Origin: Synaphobranchus kaupii
Taxonomy: Eukaryota > Chordata > Actinopteri > Anguilliformes > Synaphobranchidae
Reading direction: 5' to 3'
Assembly (NCBI GenBank): GCA_029718625.1
Contig: CM056383.1
Span: 20,189,930-20,253,929 of the forward strand
DNA: 64,000 nucleotides
In this document: in pieces, positions 11,754-23,308 of the stretch
How the letters are laid out: each line of letters begins with the position of its first letter
Numbering within the stretch: position 1 is the stretch's first letter
The notes under the pieces: generated by a model
Database searches by the model: none
What the model was told of the DNA's origin: nothing
Seen by the model: the letters and a program-made list of their open reading frames with translations, nothing else
Made by a program: the position numbers and the translations under genes

Positions 11754-13870
11754 GGCATAGACTGTATATAAATATGGACAAAGCCACTGTGACGTCACCC
11801 ATTACCTTTCCACGGCCTCATAAAAACGGAATTGAAGCTCGGAAGTCTTTTTCGCCGCCCGTTTGTACAAACAGCGCCTGCTCCGTGGAGCCGACGTGAC
11901 CTTGGCTTGGAGCAGGGTCAACCGGATATGGCCCGGGCACAGTATGATTGACAGTTCGGGATGGAGAAGCTACAGAACTATAAAGCCCATGACCTGACCA
12001 AATCCACCATTTTGCAAAACGAACTCGGGGTAAACTTCCTTAAGTTGCTAATGTTTTATAATATAACATTAATTTTCATCCTCGATTTTACTGTGTCATT
12101 TATTAGCATTGAATGTGTGGTATTCGTCACATAATTAACGTTCATTCAGTTATGTTAAATTTATATTCAGCTAACATCAGCTAATTTGAGCTAGATAGCA
12201 TACCAGCTGAGCTCGGTTGCCAAGACGCACTGCATCACCACCACACATGGACGAACAGGGTAACGCTATTGCCATCAACTATATTGACGGTCAATTCATC
12301 ACATATGTTATTTTGTTAGACTACTTTTATTATAAATGCCCCTAGCACCGCTAGAAAGGTATCAAGCTGACCCCATAGCCTTAAATGAGCAAACCACCAC
12401 CGTCTTTTTTGCTAACCGCTAATTAACTCGACTGTGGCAGAGCAGTCTGTCACGGTTTGCTGCAGCATGAAACCCCGTTCTGAAAACTGTTCCAGATAAA
12501 GTGGGGATTGTAGGTTAGTGGGTTCACAAGCTAGCTAAAGCACAGTAGCTACATTAGCTACATCTTAGCTGGCATTAACTTTCATCTGCATCCTGTAACC
12601 TAATCACAAACATTGCAAACATTTACAAACGCAGACTCCGTATTCTTTTCCGATAAATTAATGGTTTTATTTTAAACATCTCCGTATTGAGTCAGTACAC
12701 ACATACTGCTAACACTTTGGCTCTATTCCCCGCACATTTTCGTAATTTTTGGGACCTAAAAGAATGATCCAGGTGTAGAAATGTCCGGTTAGAGTTCTAC
12801 CTAGAGCAGCTGGCTAACGTTAGTAACGTTAGCTAGGCAATCACGGTAGCTAGCCAACTTATATGGCCAGCCAGCAAGGATGACTTTAAGGAAGTCGAAT
12901 AACTGTTTAATTAAAATGGCTTGCCATAAGCTATCGTTAGCTTGCTAACTAAATGTTAAAATGACTTGCCGTGAGATATCATTAGCTTGCTAGCTAGCTA
13001 ACCCAGCATTGCTAAGCAATGGTAACGTTCATGACAGGGGGAGTACGGCGATTGCGTACGGGAGGGGGTGGAATAGCAAAATTAATATCTAAATTGATAC
13101 GGTTATACAGGTATGGAGCAATTGATTTGAGATACTTAACCCACAGTTTGGCTGCTTGCTCCGAGACACTGGGCCTGTAGTGTAGCTGCAACATCCCCGC
13201 TTCTGTCTCATCTTACGAAACAGTATTTTTTTTCGTAGTAGACACATCATAGCTCGCTCCAACCAAAATGAATATGTGATGACAAGCATGTTGAAGATGA
13301 GCGGGTAAGGCACTCAATTTATTATGCTACGAACAGCATCCACAAAACAACAGCTTGTTCATGGTAGGCTACTAAGGGATGTTCACCATCGACTTCCACT
13401 CAAAAATACAGTGTGTCTCCCTGTCCCAAGCATAGACTGTATAAAAATAGGTCTGTTTTAGACCAATGATTGTTGTCTCCCCCTTCTGGTCCCGGCCCTC
13501 CGAGTGAGGGCAGTGAGAACCATATAGAACCTATCTATGCCAGTGATCCCAGGACTCAATCTGTCCCCTGATTGGTCCTGAACAAATGTTAATACCCTGT
13601 CCAAACTACACAATATTTTAAAAATTCAGCACATGCACAGGCATTAGATGAAGGAAAGACACCTATCGCAATTAAATTTTTTTGTGTAAAAAATGTATTG
13701 ACTGAGTATTTTGACCACATTGCTGCCATTGACTTACATGGGGAAAGACCTATACTGCAGCCAACCGCAGTGGCACAGTGGCGCGAGCAACTGCACCAGG
13801 AAGTGAGCTTCAAAACGAAAGCCCAGTCTTAGCCCCTTGGTTTATGGTGGGAGGTCGCATATCGGAGCTG
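11754..13870. repeat. Composite of interspersed fish repeats with 'catagactgtata' ends
   Basis: The sequence 'catagactgtatataaatat' followed by 'ccactgtgacgtcacccat' near 11756-11802 resembles a repeat that I recall as widespread in teleosts. A second direct copy of the start (catagactgtataaaaatag) is at about 13432. The block 'ccattgacttacatgggg' near 13726 is also typical of this repeat. Class and exact ends are uncertain. No ORF in it has a recognisable domain. Confidence 0.5.
12911..13000. repeat. Two-copy 45-bp tandem duplication
   Basis: Two adjacent units start with ttaaaatggcttgcc and ttaaaatgacttgcc, each ending in a 'ttagcttgcta' block. The surroundings are rich in gttagctagc words. 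Confidence 0.75.
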
Positions 13871-13988
13871 CACAACTGGGGACTTGGCGCAATTGTATAT
13901 GTTTATCATTCAGTATCAGTATGTTGGCCCATAAAAAAGCATTTCATGATGAAAAACGAAAGTTGAAGTGCTTTAAAAGCAAAAATTA

Positions 13989-14524
13989 TACACTGCTTGG
14001 CCAAAAAAAAAGTTGCACACTCTATTATTTTGTTGGACCGCCTTTAGCTTTGATTATGGCGCACATTCGTCGTGGCATTGTTTTAACAACCTTATGCAAC
14101 GTCACAACATTCATTTCCTTCCAGAGTTGCATACATTTTTGGCCGAGATCTTGTATTGACGACGGGAGTCGAACCACTCCGTAAAGTCTTCTCCAGCTCA
14201 TCCCAAAGACTTTCAATGGGGTAAAGGTCAGGACTCTGGTGGCCAATTCATGTGTGAAAATGCTCCCTGAACCACTCTTTCACAATTTGAGCCCGATGAA
14301 TCTTGGCATTGTCGTCCTGGAATATGCCCATTGATGGGATATCTTAATCATTCAGTACAGTCACATACTCAGCTGACTTCATTGTATTGCTGCATAACTT
14401 TGTTGAGCCTAGACCTGACCAATTGAAGCAACCCCAGATCATAACACTGCCTCCAGGGGCTTGTACAGTGGGCACTATGCATGATGGGTGCAACGGCAAC
14501 TTTTTTTTTTGGCCAGGCAGTGTA
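13989..14524 (-). mobile_element. Internally deleted Tc1/mariner element
   Basis: The ends cactgcttggccaaaaaa (13991) and the reverse complement of ggccaggcagtg (ending at 14522) are inverted repeats. TA dinucleotides sit at both borders, as expected for Tc1/mariner. The 532-bp interior encodes parts of a Tc1-like transposase on the minus strand. A segment containing GMSWRRLYGVVRLPSS and PRRMCAIIKAKGGPTK (about 14190-14030) matches the C-terminal end of fish Tc1 transposases. Most of the catalytic core is deleted, so the element cannot be autonomous. Confidence 0.88.
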
Positions 14525-14567
14525 TAAAAGCAATGTTTGTGGACACCTGTAGATATGTTTAAAGATG

Positions 14568-14709
14568 CAGGTCAATTGGCTAAAGTGTATAATCTTTCTT
14601 GTAGGCGTTAGCGCCCAGTGAATAGACCTATTGTTTCACCAGCGGGAAGGGTGATACTTTTAAATCTCTTATTCATTGAATGAATGACATAATTAGTTTT
14701 CATACCTTG
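14568..14709 (+). repeat. Direct repeat, copy A
   Basis: A stretch of about 142 bp beginning 'caggtcaattggctaaagtg' and ending 'cataccttg' recurs about 617 bp downstream with scattered substitutions and a small indel. It begins 44 bp after the Tc1 element ends. Confidence 0.85.
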
Positions 14710-15184
14710 CGGATTACCATGGACTGTTTAGTAGGTAATGTATTAACAATCAATATTTTATTGGTTTTGAGCAAATAAAAAAACTTGTTTGACTGTGGTC
14801 CCGGCAAGTACACAACCTGTCGAGTGGTGAATAAATAAATAATCAGCAATTCAAAGCATTTAACCTCCTGTTCGTCGAATGGTAGCTACGTCAAGTTTTC
14901 TGCATAAATGTACAAACAACGTGTGACAGAGCTGGCTGTCACTACTGCAACAGACTGCATCTAAATACCCGTTTTCATATATCTTTTCCATTTCCCCACT
15001 CCCGCGGCTCCACCATTTTCCACATAACCATTCATTTTCATACACACGCCGTAGCAGTAGCTATTCCCGTTGGCGGTGCACATCAGCATTCAAACAGCTA
15101 CATCAGGTGGTGACAATTAGGCCATGATGCATCAGCCAATAAGGCGTCATCATGAACCAATTTTCACGAGTGAATAGGAAAATA
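14710..15184. other. Non-coding spacer between direct repeats
   Basis: No recognisable coding sequence. With its flanking direct repeats this could be the interior of a small unknown element, or simply a segment lying between duplicated blocks. Confidence 0.35.
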
Positions 15185-15330
15185 CAGGTCAATTGGTTGA
15201 AATGTATAATCTTTCTCGTAGCTAGGCGTTAGCATCCAGTGGATAGGCCTGTTGTTTCACCAGCGGGAGGGGTGATACTTTTAAATCTCCTATTCATTGA
15301 ATGAATGAGATCATTATTTTTCATACCTTG
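15185..15330 (+). repeat. Direct repeat, copy B
   Basis: This is the second copy of the 14568-14709 block. Shared landmarks are 'tgtttcaccagcggga', 'ggtgatacttttaaatctc' and 'cattgaatgaatga'. I judge identity at about 85-90% by eye. Confidence 0.85.
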
Positions 15331-17283
15331 TTAAAAAATTGTGTAGGCCTATTCCGCATAGGCTATGTTGTGTCAACTTTCATTCATGTCTTTACCCAGC
15401 AGATGGCAGTAAAATACTTGTAAAAATTGAATGACAGACATTTTGCTTCTTTTTCATTTGGTGAAAACACTGGTGAAATGACCCCGGGGCACAACTGACT
15501 CTGATCTCCCTACTCACAGGCCCATCAACCTTAAAAGTTTTACCTGTAGCCTCAGCTATTGTAATAATCTATATTTAGCCTAGTCATGAAGACACGTGGC
15601 CTACAGATTAAAACAAATGGACATTTACATAGTTTTTTTTAAATTATATTTTTTATTTTATTATAACGTTACATCATATGTGGGACATCCCCTACTGTCT
15701 TCCCTTGTTTCCCTACTCAACAGTCTATGGATGGCAACAAACACAGCAAAACATATTGCCACTTAAATCACAGTGGGATATACGTATCTGAATGTAGTCG
15801 CTAAATATAGTTAAGATTTGAACGGAATATATTATTAAGACAATATATTAGTATGTATTGGAAATATATCTGTAGTGCTTACATATATTAAAATGTATTT
15901 TTCAATGTATTACAGTATATATTTCAGTGTATGCCAATACATATTCCATAGCGACTTTTTTAAATCACATCTTAGTGAGTGTGGCACAGGCTCTATGACT
16001 ACGTATTGGTATTGGAATCATAGACAGTCAGAAAGGGTCAAGTGATTACTAAACATTATTGCCCTTAGTGTGGACACCACACATCAGTTCAATGGAAGTG
16101 TAAGATGCATTCTAATCATTGCCATAAAGGGGACACAGTAGAATGATTCATCAATGCCATAAGAGTGTCAAAGAGACAGAGACACCAGTACCCCAAAGGG
16201 GTCACATAAGAACATGACACCAGTGCTGTAAAGGGGCCAGATAAAAACTAGACACCAGGGGGTCTAGAAGGGTTAAATTAATAATTGTGCCCCCAAGGCA
16301 GAGCATTATAAAGGCAGTAATAGTAACCAGGGTAAGGGGTCCACTAAATCAATTCCAATTCAGGTCTTTTTCAACTTAACTTCCATAAATTTTATTATTC
16401 TTCCTGATCAAGTTACAAATGTTTGTTCAAATTAAATTCCTCTCATGTGCAGTTCTGGGTAAATTCAAGGAGCACAGGGCCTGTGTGCTTTAGAATAGCA
16501 AAGCTATAATGATTTGCTGCCATACACCATTATAAACCAAACACCATCCACCACAGGAAACAAGTCTGTGTTCCATGAATGTACTCATTGCCTGGCAGTC
16601 AACGCCTTTTTTTTTACTGTTCTATAAATGAGAAAATGTGAATGCCGTTGTAAGCAGGTGTTTCATGGTTAGCTCACTTTTCACAAGCGTGATGCAATCA
16701 CTGACAGGTCTTTAAGCCTGTAGAACTCTGGCCCTGTCCTGCTCAGCAGGCTGTTTCTGGTAGGTAACGGGGAACATGACAGCTATGCGCCTGCAATGTT
16801 ATGGAAAATGAGTTCTGTAAATTCCCTTGTGTCTCCACTGATCTCTTCACTGGATCAGTGCATCCTCTTTGGAGCAGCCTGCCATGCCAGATGCAAGCGC
16901 ATCCCCCAGGAGAGACAGGAAACAGTTTCCAGGTGTAAATGGACTCTCATCCAATAAGAATAGGGAAGAGGCTGTGCTGCATTTAGCTCTGACATGGATT
17001 TCAAGTGTCACATTTGTATTGAAGAACAATGAAATAGATGTAACACTTTATTTTATTACGCCTTGGCAATACAGTCTAAACAATTACATTTTGTGTGCTT
17101 ATGATATGCTATTATATTATGAAACCTGCTGTCGGTACTTTAGCTGTTTGGGTTACAGACCGACAGTAGGGCATGACAATTAGGCTGTTATTTCCTCTAG
17201 AGCCAACATGGCCACCCCTGGTATTCTTCAGAACAGTCACTCTTCAACTTGCTGTTACTCATTAAACCGTGAGTTTACGATGC
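15331..17283. other. Non-coding DNA with a degenerate tandem repeat
   Basis: No gene recognised. About 16060-16265 holds loosely repeated words (gacaccagt, aaaggggncaca, ataagaacat) at spacings of roughly 45-50 bp, suggesting an old minisatellite. Confidence 0.35.
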
Positions 17284-17440
17284 AAATCAAATAAAAATGT
17301 ATTTATATAGTGTATTTCACATTGTAACGATACGATTCACATAACACCCTGACCTAAACAAGAGAAAACCGAAGGCAACAGTGGCAAGGAAAACTCCCTG
17401 GGTGGCAGAAAGGTAGGAAGAAACCTCGGGAGGAACCAGT
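17284..17440. repeat. Fragment of a common fish interspersed repeat
   Basis: The words 'acagtggcaaggaaaactcc' and 'gaagaaacctcgggaggaac' recur very widely in teleost genomes. This is recalled from family knowledge, not computed. Boundaries and class are unknown. Confidence 0.4.
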
Positions 17441-18459
17441 CAATGTTCACGTTAATGGAATTAGCAGCAGCTAAGTGACAGTCGTGAGGTGGCAGCTGGG
17501 ACTGTGGGTGAAGCCGGGCGGCGATAGCGCAGAGCGCACAGCAGTGGTGAGGGAGTCCAGGCGAATTCTCAGGATTCAGGGCAAGGGAGCATATTTGAAA
17601 TACTCACCTCCCATACAAAATAAAACTTGGACACACCTACAGCTTACAGAAGACTGTGTGCATGTTCATCTTTGTACGGTCTACACATTGGCTGATGATG
17701 GAAACTGATCAAACTGTAATCTTGAGATATTAGATTTCTCCAAATTTTGTGGCTCGAACAGCGGAAAATTGCAAACGCTGTCCAATTGCATGTTGGTAAT
17801 TGCTGTTTTACAGTGGGCCACAATTCTGGGATTTGAAAGCTTGTCACTTAAAAGTGAGCCTCTTTATCACGTCATGTTTCCGCTGTCATGCCTTTATGTC
17901 AAGATCTACTGACTGAATTGATGTTTGAAATCAAAGATGTCTCAAACTTGGCATTTTACACAAACACTCATTGGAATGTGAGTTGATTGAGGACAGATGC
18001 CTTTGATGCTGCTTGTCAGAAGGTAAACCATTAATGTAAAACACTTCTCCTTCAAAGTATTTTATTCAGGCTTGGAACCAGTCTTTACCCAGAGGAATGT
18101 AAGCATCCTCAAAATTCTGTCCATCATTAAATGGTTTCATCTATCCATCTAGATGTCTTACAGTATCTCTGTTCCAGAGCATTTACACTGCCCTTTGCCA
18201 TGTGAAGAGCATACAATGAAACTGACAATTTAATATATACCTATAATCACACACAAAATGTAAATATATTCTCCATATAGTGCAACACCTCACTATACAG
18301 TATGTGTATAATAACATTTTGCATTCAGATATTGCAATACATTCTGTGAAATGTATGTACTGTATGTTTAATCATATTCCCCAGCCAAGTCCACATATTT
18401 ACAGGTAACTGGCAAAATAAATTTAATTGAATAAATAAGACATACAATGTATATTAAAA
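17441..18459. other. Non-coding DNA
   Basis: No gene, RNA or clear repeat recognised. Confidence 0.35.
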
Positions 18460-18700
18460 GCCGGTATTTCGAAAAAAGGTGTAGTTCCGGAGTTAATTAA
18501 GCAACTAATCCCAGAATGCTCACAGTTTTATATAAAAATTCTGATCAGGCCCAGTTGCCCATTAATTTTCCTACCATGGCTAAAAGAACAGATCTCAGTG
18601 ACTTTGAAAGAGGGTGGTTGTTGGGGCAGGTTTGACAGGAGATTCGGTGACACAGGCTGCTGAATTGTTTCACAAGTAACAGTGGCTAAAAATTTAATTT
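18460..18700 (+). pseudogene. 5' fragment of a Tc1-like element with transposase start
   Basis: A start codon at 18576 opens a frame reading MAKRTDLSDFERG, the typical N-terminus of one group of fish Tc1-like transposases. A stop follows within about 25 codons, and the downstream helix-turn-helix region survives only in traces (HRLLNCF region). The sequence before the ATG looks like the matching 5' untranslated segment. The rest of the element is absent. Confidence 0.65.
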
Positions 18701-19425
18701 AAAAAAGTAGAAAGTCCAGATTTTACACCTCTACTAGACTTTGTGTCACACGTTTAAAAAGAAAATAAAATAAAAAAGTACAAACATTCAAAAATATCAA
18801 ATGTACAAGCTACCATAGAACCATAAGGGCAAAGTATGAAGTCTAAGTCTGAGCTACTAAAAATATCCATGACATTTCACTTTTTCACCCTTTGAGCACA
18901 GCAGTCGTCATACACAAACTCAAAAAGTGGGAGGAAGTCACAGGTCCCTTCAAAGCCATAATAATAAAAAAAAGCTTGAAAATGGTTATTGATCCAGTTT
19001 CTGGGCCTGGCAAAAATATATATAAAAAGACTTTCAAGGAGGAGATGACATTTTAAAATCTGACTTGGATGTCAGGGATGTTTTGATCTTTCAATAAGTA
19101 TAATGTGGCTTTGGTACAGTTAATACTAATACCTGACAAACCCCTCTTCTAAAACAACAAGGATTGATACAACAAATAAATATTGCCATCCGGTTGTGAG
19201 CGACTTTTAGAGAACATTTTATCAGAACCATACTTTTGAAGCAAATGGCTTTTCTATTTTCCTTGTGAAAAAAGCTACAGTAGTCGCAAATAAATGGTGT
19301 GTTTGTCCTAAAGACAGTGTACCCAGCCACCTGAGGTCTTGAGAGCTGTTGAAATTCCCATCCCTCCAGAAAACTAACTGGATGTTGTTAGTCTGTTACA
19401 CAGACCAAGAGAAGTCCCAACCTGG
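18701..19425. other. Non-coding DNA left of the large inverted repeat
   Basis: No gene recognised. The ORF at 19091-19330 (minus) shows no known domain. Confidence 0.35.
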
Positions 19426-20160
19426 TGTCACAGCCCATTCGTATCTATTCTACGAAATTTCAGTCCCCGAAAATTCGTACTTATTTTACGAATCAGAGAT
19501 TACACACCACGTGACTTTACGATTTTCTCCGATGAATTACGAGACAAAACGGAGATCCACCATTTTTATTTCACGGTCAAATAAAGCGAATGGGTAAGCT
19601 GCCGGTATTGTACTTATAGTTTATACTTATCGTTATAGTACATTCATAGAATACCTTTCTTATTTCGTAATTGTATTTTAATGAAATATGATGTATAATT
19701 CTCGAGCTTCTTCGTCTCTGCTTTATCTGTGTGGGTTTCTATTTATAGGCTAGTCTTGTAGGCTATTACGTGCATTATACTAGCTGAAGTTAGGTAGGTC
19801 TGTTCAGATCAGTGCATACTGCATAGGCTGCAATATGATTATTAATCGATTTAGCTTGTGAGCTAGCGATCAGAGCGTGTCGTTTTCGGTTCTTTTGAGA
19901 CGTATAACATGAGAAAACCGAGCATATCTGTAATGGAAACAACCGCGTCTCCCCGTTAACTTCTGTAATGAACTGCGATTCCCATGATTCTGTGCGCTGT
20001 CAGTGTGTATTGCCCATAGACTGCAGAGATGTGACGGGTTGACCACTGAATCGGCTTCGTGCCCCAATGAGCAGCTTCCATAGGAATCCATGGAACCGGT
20101 AAGTGGAAGCTGCCTCCAGTTATTTTTTTTATCTCGATGGTTGAACTTCATTCATAAAAC

Positions 20161-20557
20161 CAACAAAAAAAGTCTGCCAGTCTGCAAATAACAGGATTCC
20201 TAAATGCTATATGCAAATCCCATATGCAAAAGGTCTGTAAAAATCTTATAAAAATCACATATGCCATATACAAAACTTAAATAAAATAAATATGTGGTAG
20301 AGAGCTAGCTTATACATTTCATGCTAAAATGAAATAGTTCCCTAATACATGGTACTCCTTATAAAAAAACATTGAGAGATTGTATAAGAATTGTATAGAA
20401 ATATATAATATAATAGGCTACTAATCAACATGCTTTTTTATAAAAAACTTTGCAAGTATGATCATATATGATTTTTACAGACCTTTTGCATATGGGATTA
20501 CCTTCGTAAGCATTTAGGAATCCTGATATTTGCAGACTGGCAGACTTTTTTTTGTTG
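20161..20557. mobile_element. MITE nested in the left arm
   Basis: The left end (caacaaaaaaagtctgccag, 20161) is mirrored by ctggcagacttttttttgttg at 20537-20557. The inverted match runs about 90 bp through 'caggattcctaaatgc' and 'catatgcaaaaggtctg'. There is no coding sequence. The same element, reversed, lies in the right arm, so it inserted before the arms were duplicated. The target duplication is not resolved. Confidence 0.8.
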
Positions 20558-21130
20558 TTGTTAGTTTAAGCTAACACAATCTTTCAAGCATGGTACACAG
20601 CAGATATAGAATGTACAAAATACGCACTGTTGTTATTTATAACAATAATAATAATTCAATTTTATTTAAAGCTTTTTTTTACAGCAAAATCCTATTACAC
20701 AGTTAAAGTAAAATATATAAATATAAATAAAACAAAAGACTTATTAAAATGAACAGGAAAAAAATTCTCAAATCCAGAAGCTTGAGAAGCAATGCAATAA
20801 TAATGGTATATAATGTAAGGAAGACTTAAAATTCAGTAATTAGACTATCAGTTTCCTTTTCAATTTAGAATTAAACTAATTTTGTAGGCTGATAACAACA
20901 ACGATAATTTTCCATGCCAAATAAGCGTTCACGCGCGGCTCTCAAGCCTACAATACTTCGGCATAACCACCAGGTAATGTGCGTATGTCAAGTGAAGACC
21001 TGACGTGGAGCTACGACCATTTCCACGGTCAAATGGAGTCACGTTGAAATTTTATAAATCACTACTTTGTCGTGATTTTTTACGTACGCCACGCGTAAGA
21101 TCATATTTGATCAAAAGTACTTTTTATAAA

Positions 21131-22290
21131 TGAGGCCCCTGGTCTTGGCCCTTCTGCCCTTCTGACCATCTTCTGGCGTAGACTCAAGACTCACCTGTTT
21201 AGATTGCATCTTTGCTCCCTGAATTAATTGTTAGCATGCAAGTCTTGCTTTTTGAAATAGCATTTTAGGGATATGTTAACAGTGATTTATACATCAACAC
21301 TTGCCATGTTACTGACATTTTGGTTAATGTATTATTTAGACTTGTACTGTTTTTTTTCAGTATACCATTGTTTTTTTATTGGACATTTCTCTTATATAGC
21401 ACTATTTCTCATTCCCCCTCTACCTAACAAGTTAAGGAGAGGATATCAGCCTGCCTGGCTGACATTTCTATGTGGATGGCTACTCATCACCTGAAGCTCA
21501 ACCTTCACAATACGGAACTGCACTTCATACCTCACAGGACCTCCCCACTGCAAGCCCTCTCCATCACCGTCGACGGTACTATGGTGGCTGCCTCCCGCTC
21601 TGCAAGGAACCTGGGGATGGTCCTGGATGACCAGCTGGACTTCATGGAGCACATCAGGGCAACAGCACGGTCCTGCAGGTTCCTCCTGTACAACATCAGG
21701 AGGATTCGACCATACCTGACCACCTACTCGACCCAGCTTCTCGTCCAGACCATGGTTATCTCACGCCTGGATTACTCCTCACAAAGTTTTCACACATCAC
21801 CCCCCTGCTGAGGTCAGTCCACTGGCTGCCGGTCGCCACCAGGATCAGGTTCAAAGTTCTGACCCTGGCCTACGCTGCAGCCAAAAGGACAAGCCCTTCC
21901 TACCTGCAAGACATAATACAACACTAAACTCCAGCTCGACCACTTCGCTCGGACTGCGGAGCTTCTCCACCCTAGCTCCCCAGTGGTGGAACAAACTGTT
22001 CACTCCTCTACGTTCTGATCAAACACTGCCTGCACACCTCTTTAGACTCCACCTTGACTGTTTTTCGCTTGTTTCCTGTTCCTTAATTCTTTGTTGATTT
22101 TATAGTTTATAATGTCTTGTTGTCTTAGCCATAAGCTTACTGTGTACTATACTCAATGTTCATGACTATGGATAGCTGCTATGTTATGATAAGAAATTAG
22201 CTCTATCTGAACTGATGTCATTCACCTTCAGTATGCATTTATTGTGCGTTGCTTTGGATAAAAGCATCTGCCAAATGAATGTAATGTAAA
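21131..22290 (+). pseudogene. L2-type LINE 3' fragments in the left arm
   Basis: Two L2-like pieces lie head to tail. The first (about 21131-21230) encodes only the final WRRLKTHLF-like block. The second, from about 21425, encodes the thumb and C-terminal region of a reverse transcriptase. Its blocks are HHLKLNLHNTEL, SARNLGMVLDDQLDF, SCRFLLYNIRRIRPYL and LLVQTMVISRLDYSS (21470-21780). After a frameshift it continues with LRSVHWLPVATRIRF-like and LAPQWWNKLF-like codons to about 22050. It ends in the L2 tail 'gctttggataaaagcatctg' and gtaatg repeats near 22290. The 5' part with the catalytic YADD is absent, a typical 5' truncation. Confidence 0.85.
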
Positions 22291-22400
22291 TACAGTTTAT
22301 TATTATTATTATTATTATTTCATGCAAACTTATGCACTTTTTGCCTTATAAGTCGCTCTGTATAAGCGCATCTGCCAAATGAATAAATGTCTGTATTGAT
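22291..22400 (+). repeat. (TTA)n tract and second L2/SINE tail, left arm
   Basis: A (TTA)7 tract is followed by 'aagtcgctctgtataagcgc', 'atctgccaaatgaat', another L2-type 3' tail. The mirrored sequence is at about 25095-25193 in the right arm. Confidence 0.75.
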
Positions 22401-23052
22401 ACACTTCTGTAATGTGATGGACCCTTTCTAGATTAAATAAGCTAAATGTCCAGCTAATAAAAGCTTGAAGATGCTGAAGTTCAATACGTCTCTGAGTGAA
22501 TTAATACAAAATTTATTTTACAGTTCATTGTGTACGCTATATATTGATGTATTCTCTTTCAAAACCTGATGGCCAATATGCAGCATATAGTAATAATGTT
22601 TATCATTTTAGTCATATAAAGGTTAGAAATTGTTTATACCACAACATCTCATATCGATTACAATGAAAACACCAATTTAAAATGGGTAGAAAATTATTTT
22701 TATATAATTACCAGTAAAATCTCAGATCATGGGATAGACTACATTAACATTTATTTTTTAAATATATTTATATTTTTTACATACAGCTGACACCCTTGTC
22801 ATTATGTATTTAAAGGGAATGCTTTCATTCCGACAAAGCTTTCACACTAGGCTACTGCATGCTGTTCACTACTGTCTGCTTATTAATTATCAACCTGCTG
22901 GATTTTGAAGGCATTATAAATGTCTAGAAGTATCTAAGATAATTATCTAAGTATTAAAAGTTGGGTTCATGTGAGTAGTGTGATCCCATTCGCAATAAAC
23001 GGAGGGCATCTTCATGTGTGTTTACGGTTGTATCAAGCGGAACTACATTTCG

Positions 23053-23102
23053 GCGCCATTTTATTGCTTCGCGCTAAGGAAAGTATTGCTGGGAATTGTA
23101 GT
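23053..23102 (-). promoter_or_regulatory. YY1-like plus ZNF143-like promoter motifs, left inner arm
   Basis: On the minus strand an ACTACAATTCCCAG word (23089-23102) lies about 27 bp upstream of AAAATGGCGCC (23052-23062). The first matches the known ZNF143/THAP11 site and the second resembles the YY1 site. Such pairs occur near transcription starts. The orientation would drive outward (leftward) transcription. Activity is inferred from motifs only. Confidence 0.4.
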
Positions 23103-23308
23103 TTGTTTTGTGCAAATTTATTTCCTATATACGTAATTATCTAGGAATTGCTAATGTATTATCTAGCTGGCAAGCCAGTTATGCTAGCTACGTTCAACCA
23201 GATCTAGGTACCTAGGTAGCTACGCGTGCTTTAGCTGTTGGTAGACAGTCTATTAATTATATATATTTAAATATTAATAGCTATTGATAGTCAAAAGTAG
23301 ATGGCAGT

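Larger units (their letters stand above)
19426..23308 (+). repeat. Left arm of the giant inverted repeat
   Basis: This arm is 3883 bp, about 180 bp longer than the right arm. Much of the difference is at about 20558-20720, which has no counterpart on the right. The outer end is rich in short TACGAA/TTCGTA words. The arm contains a nested MITE, two L2 3' fragments, a (TTA)n tract at about 22299-22319 and promoter-like motifs near 23053-23102. Confidence 0.9.
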
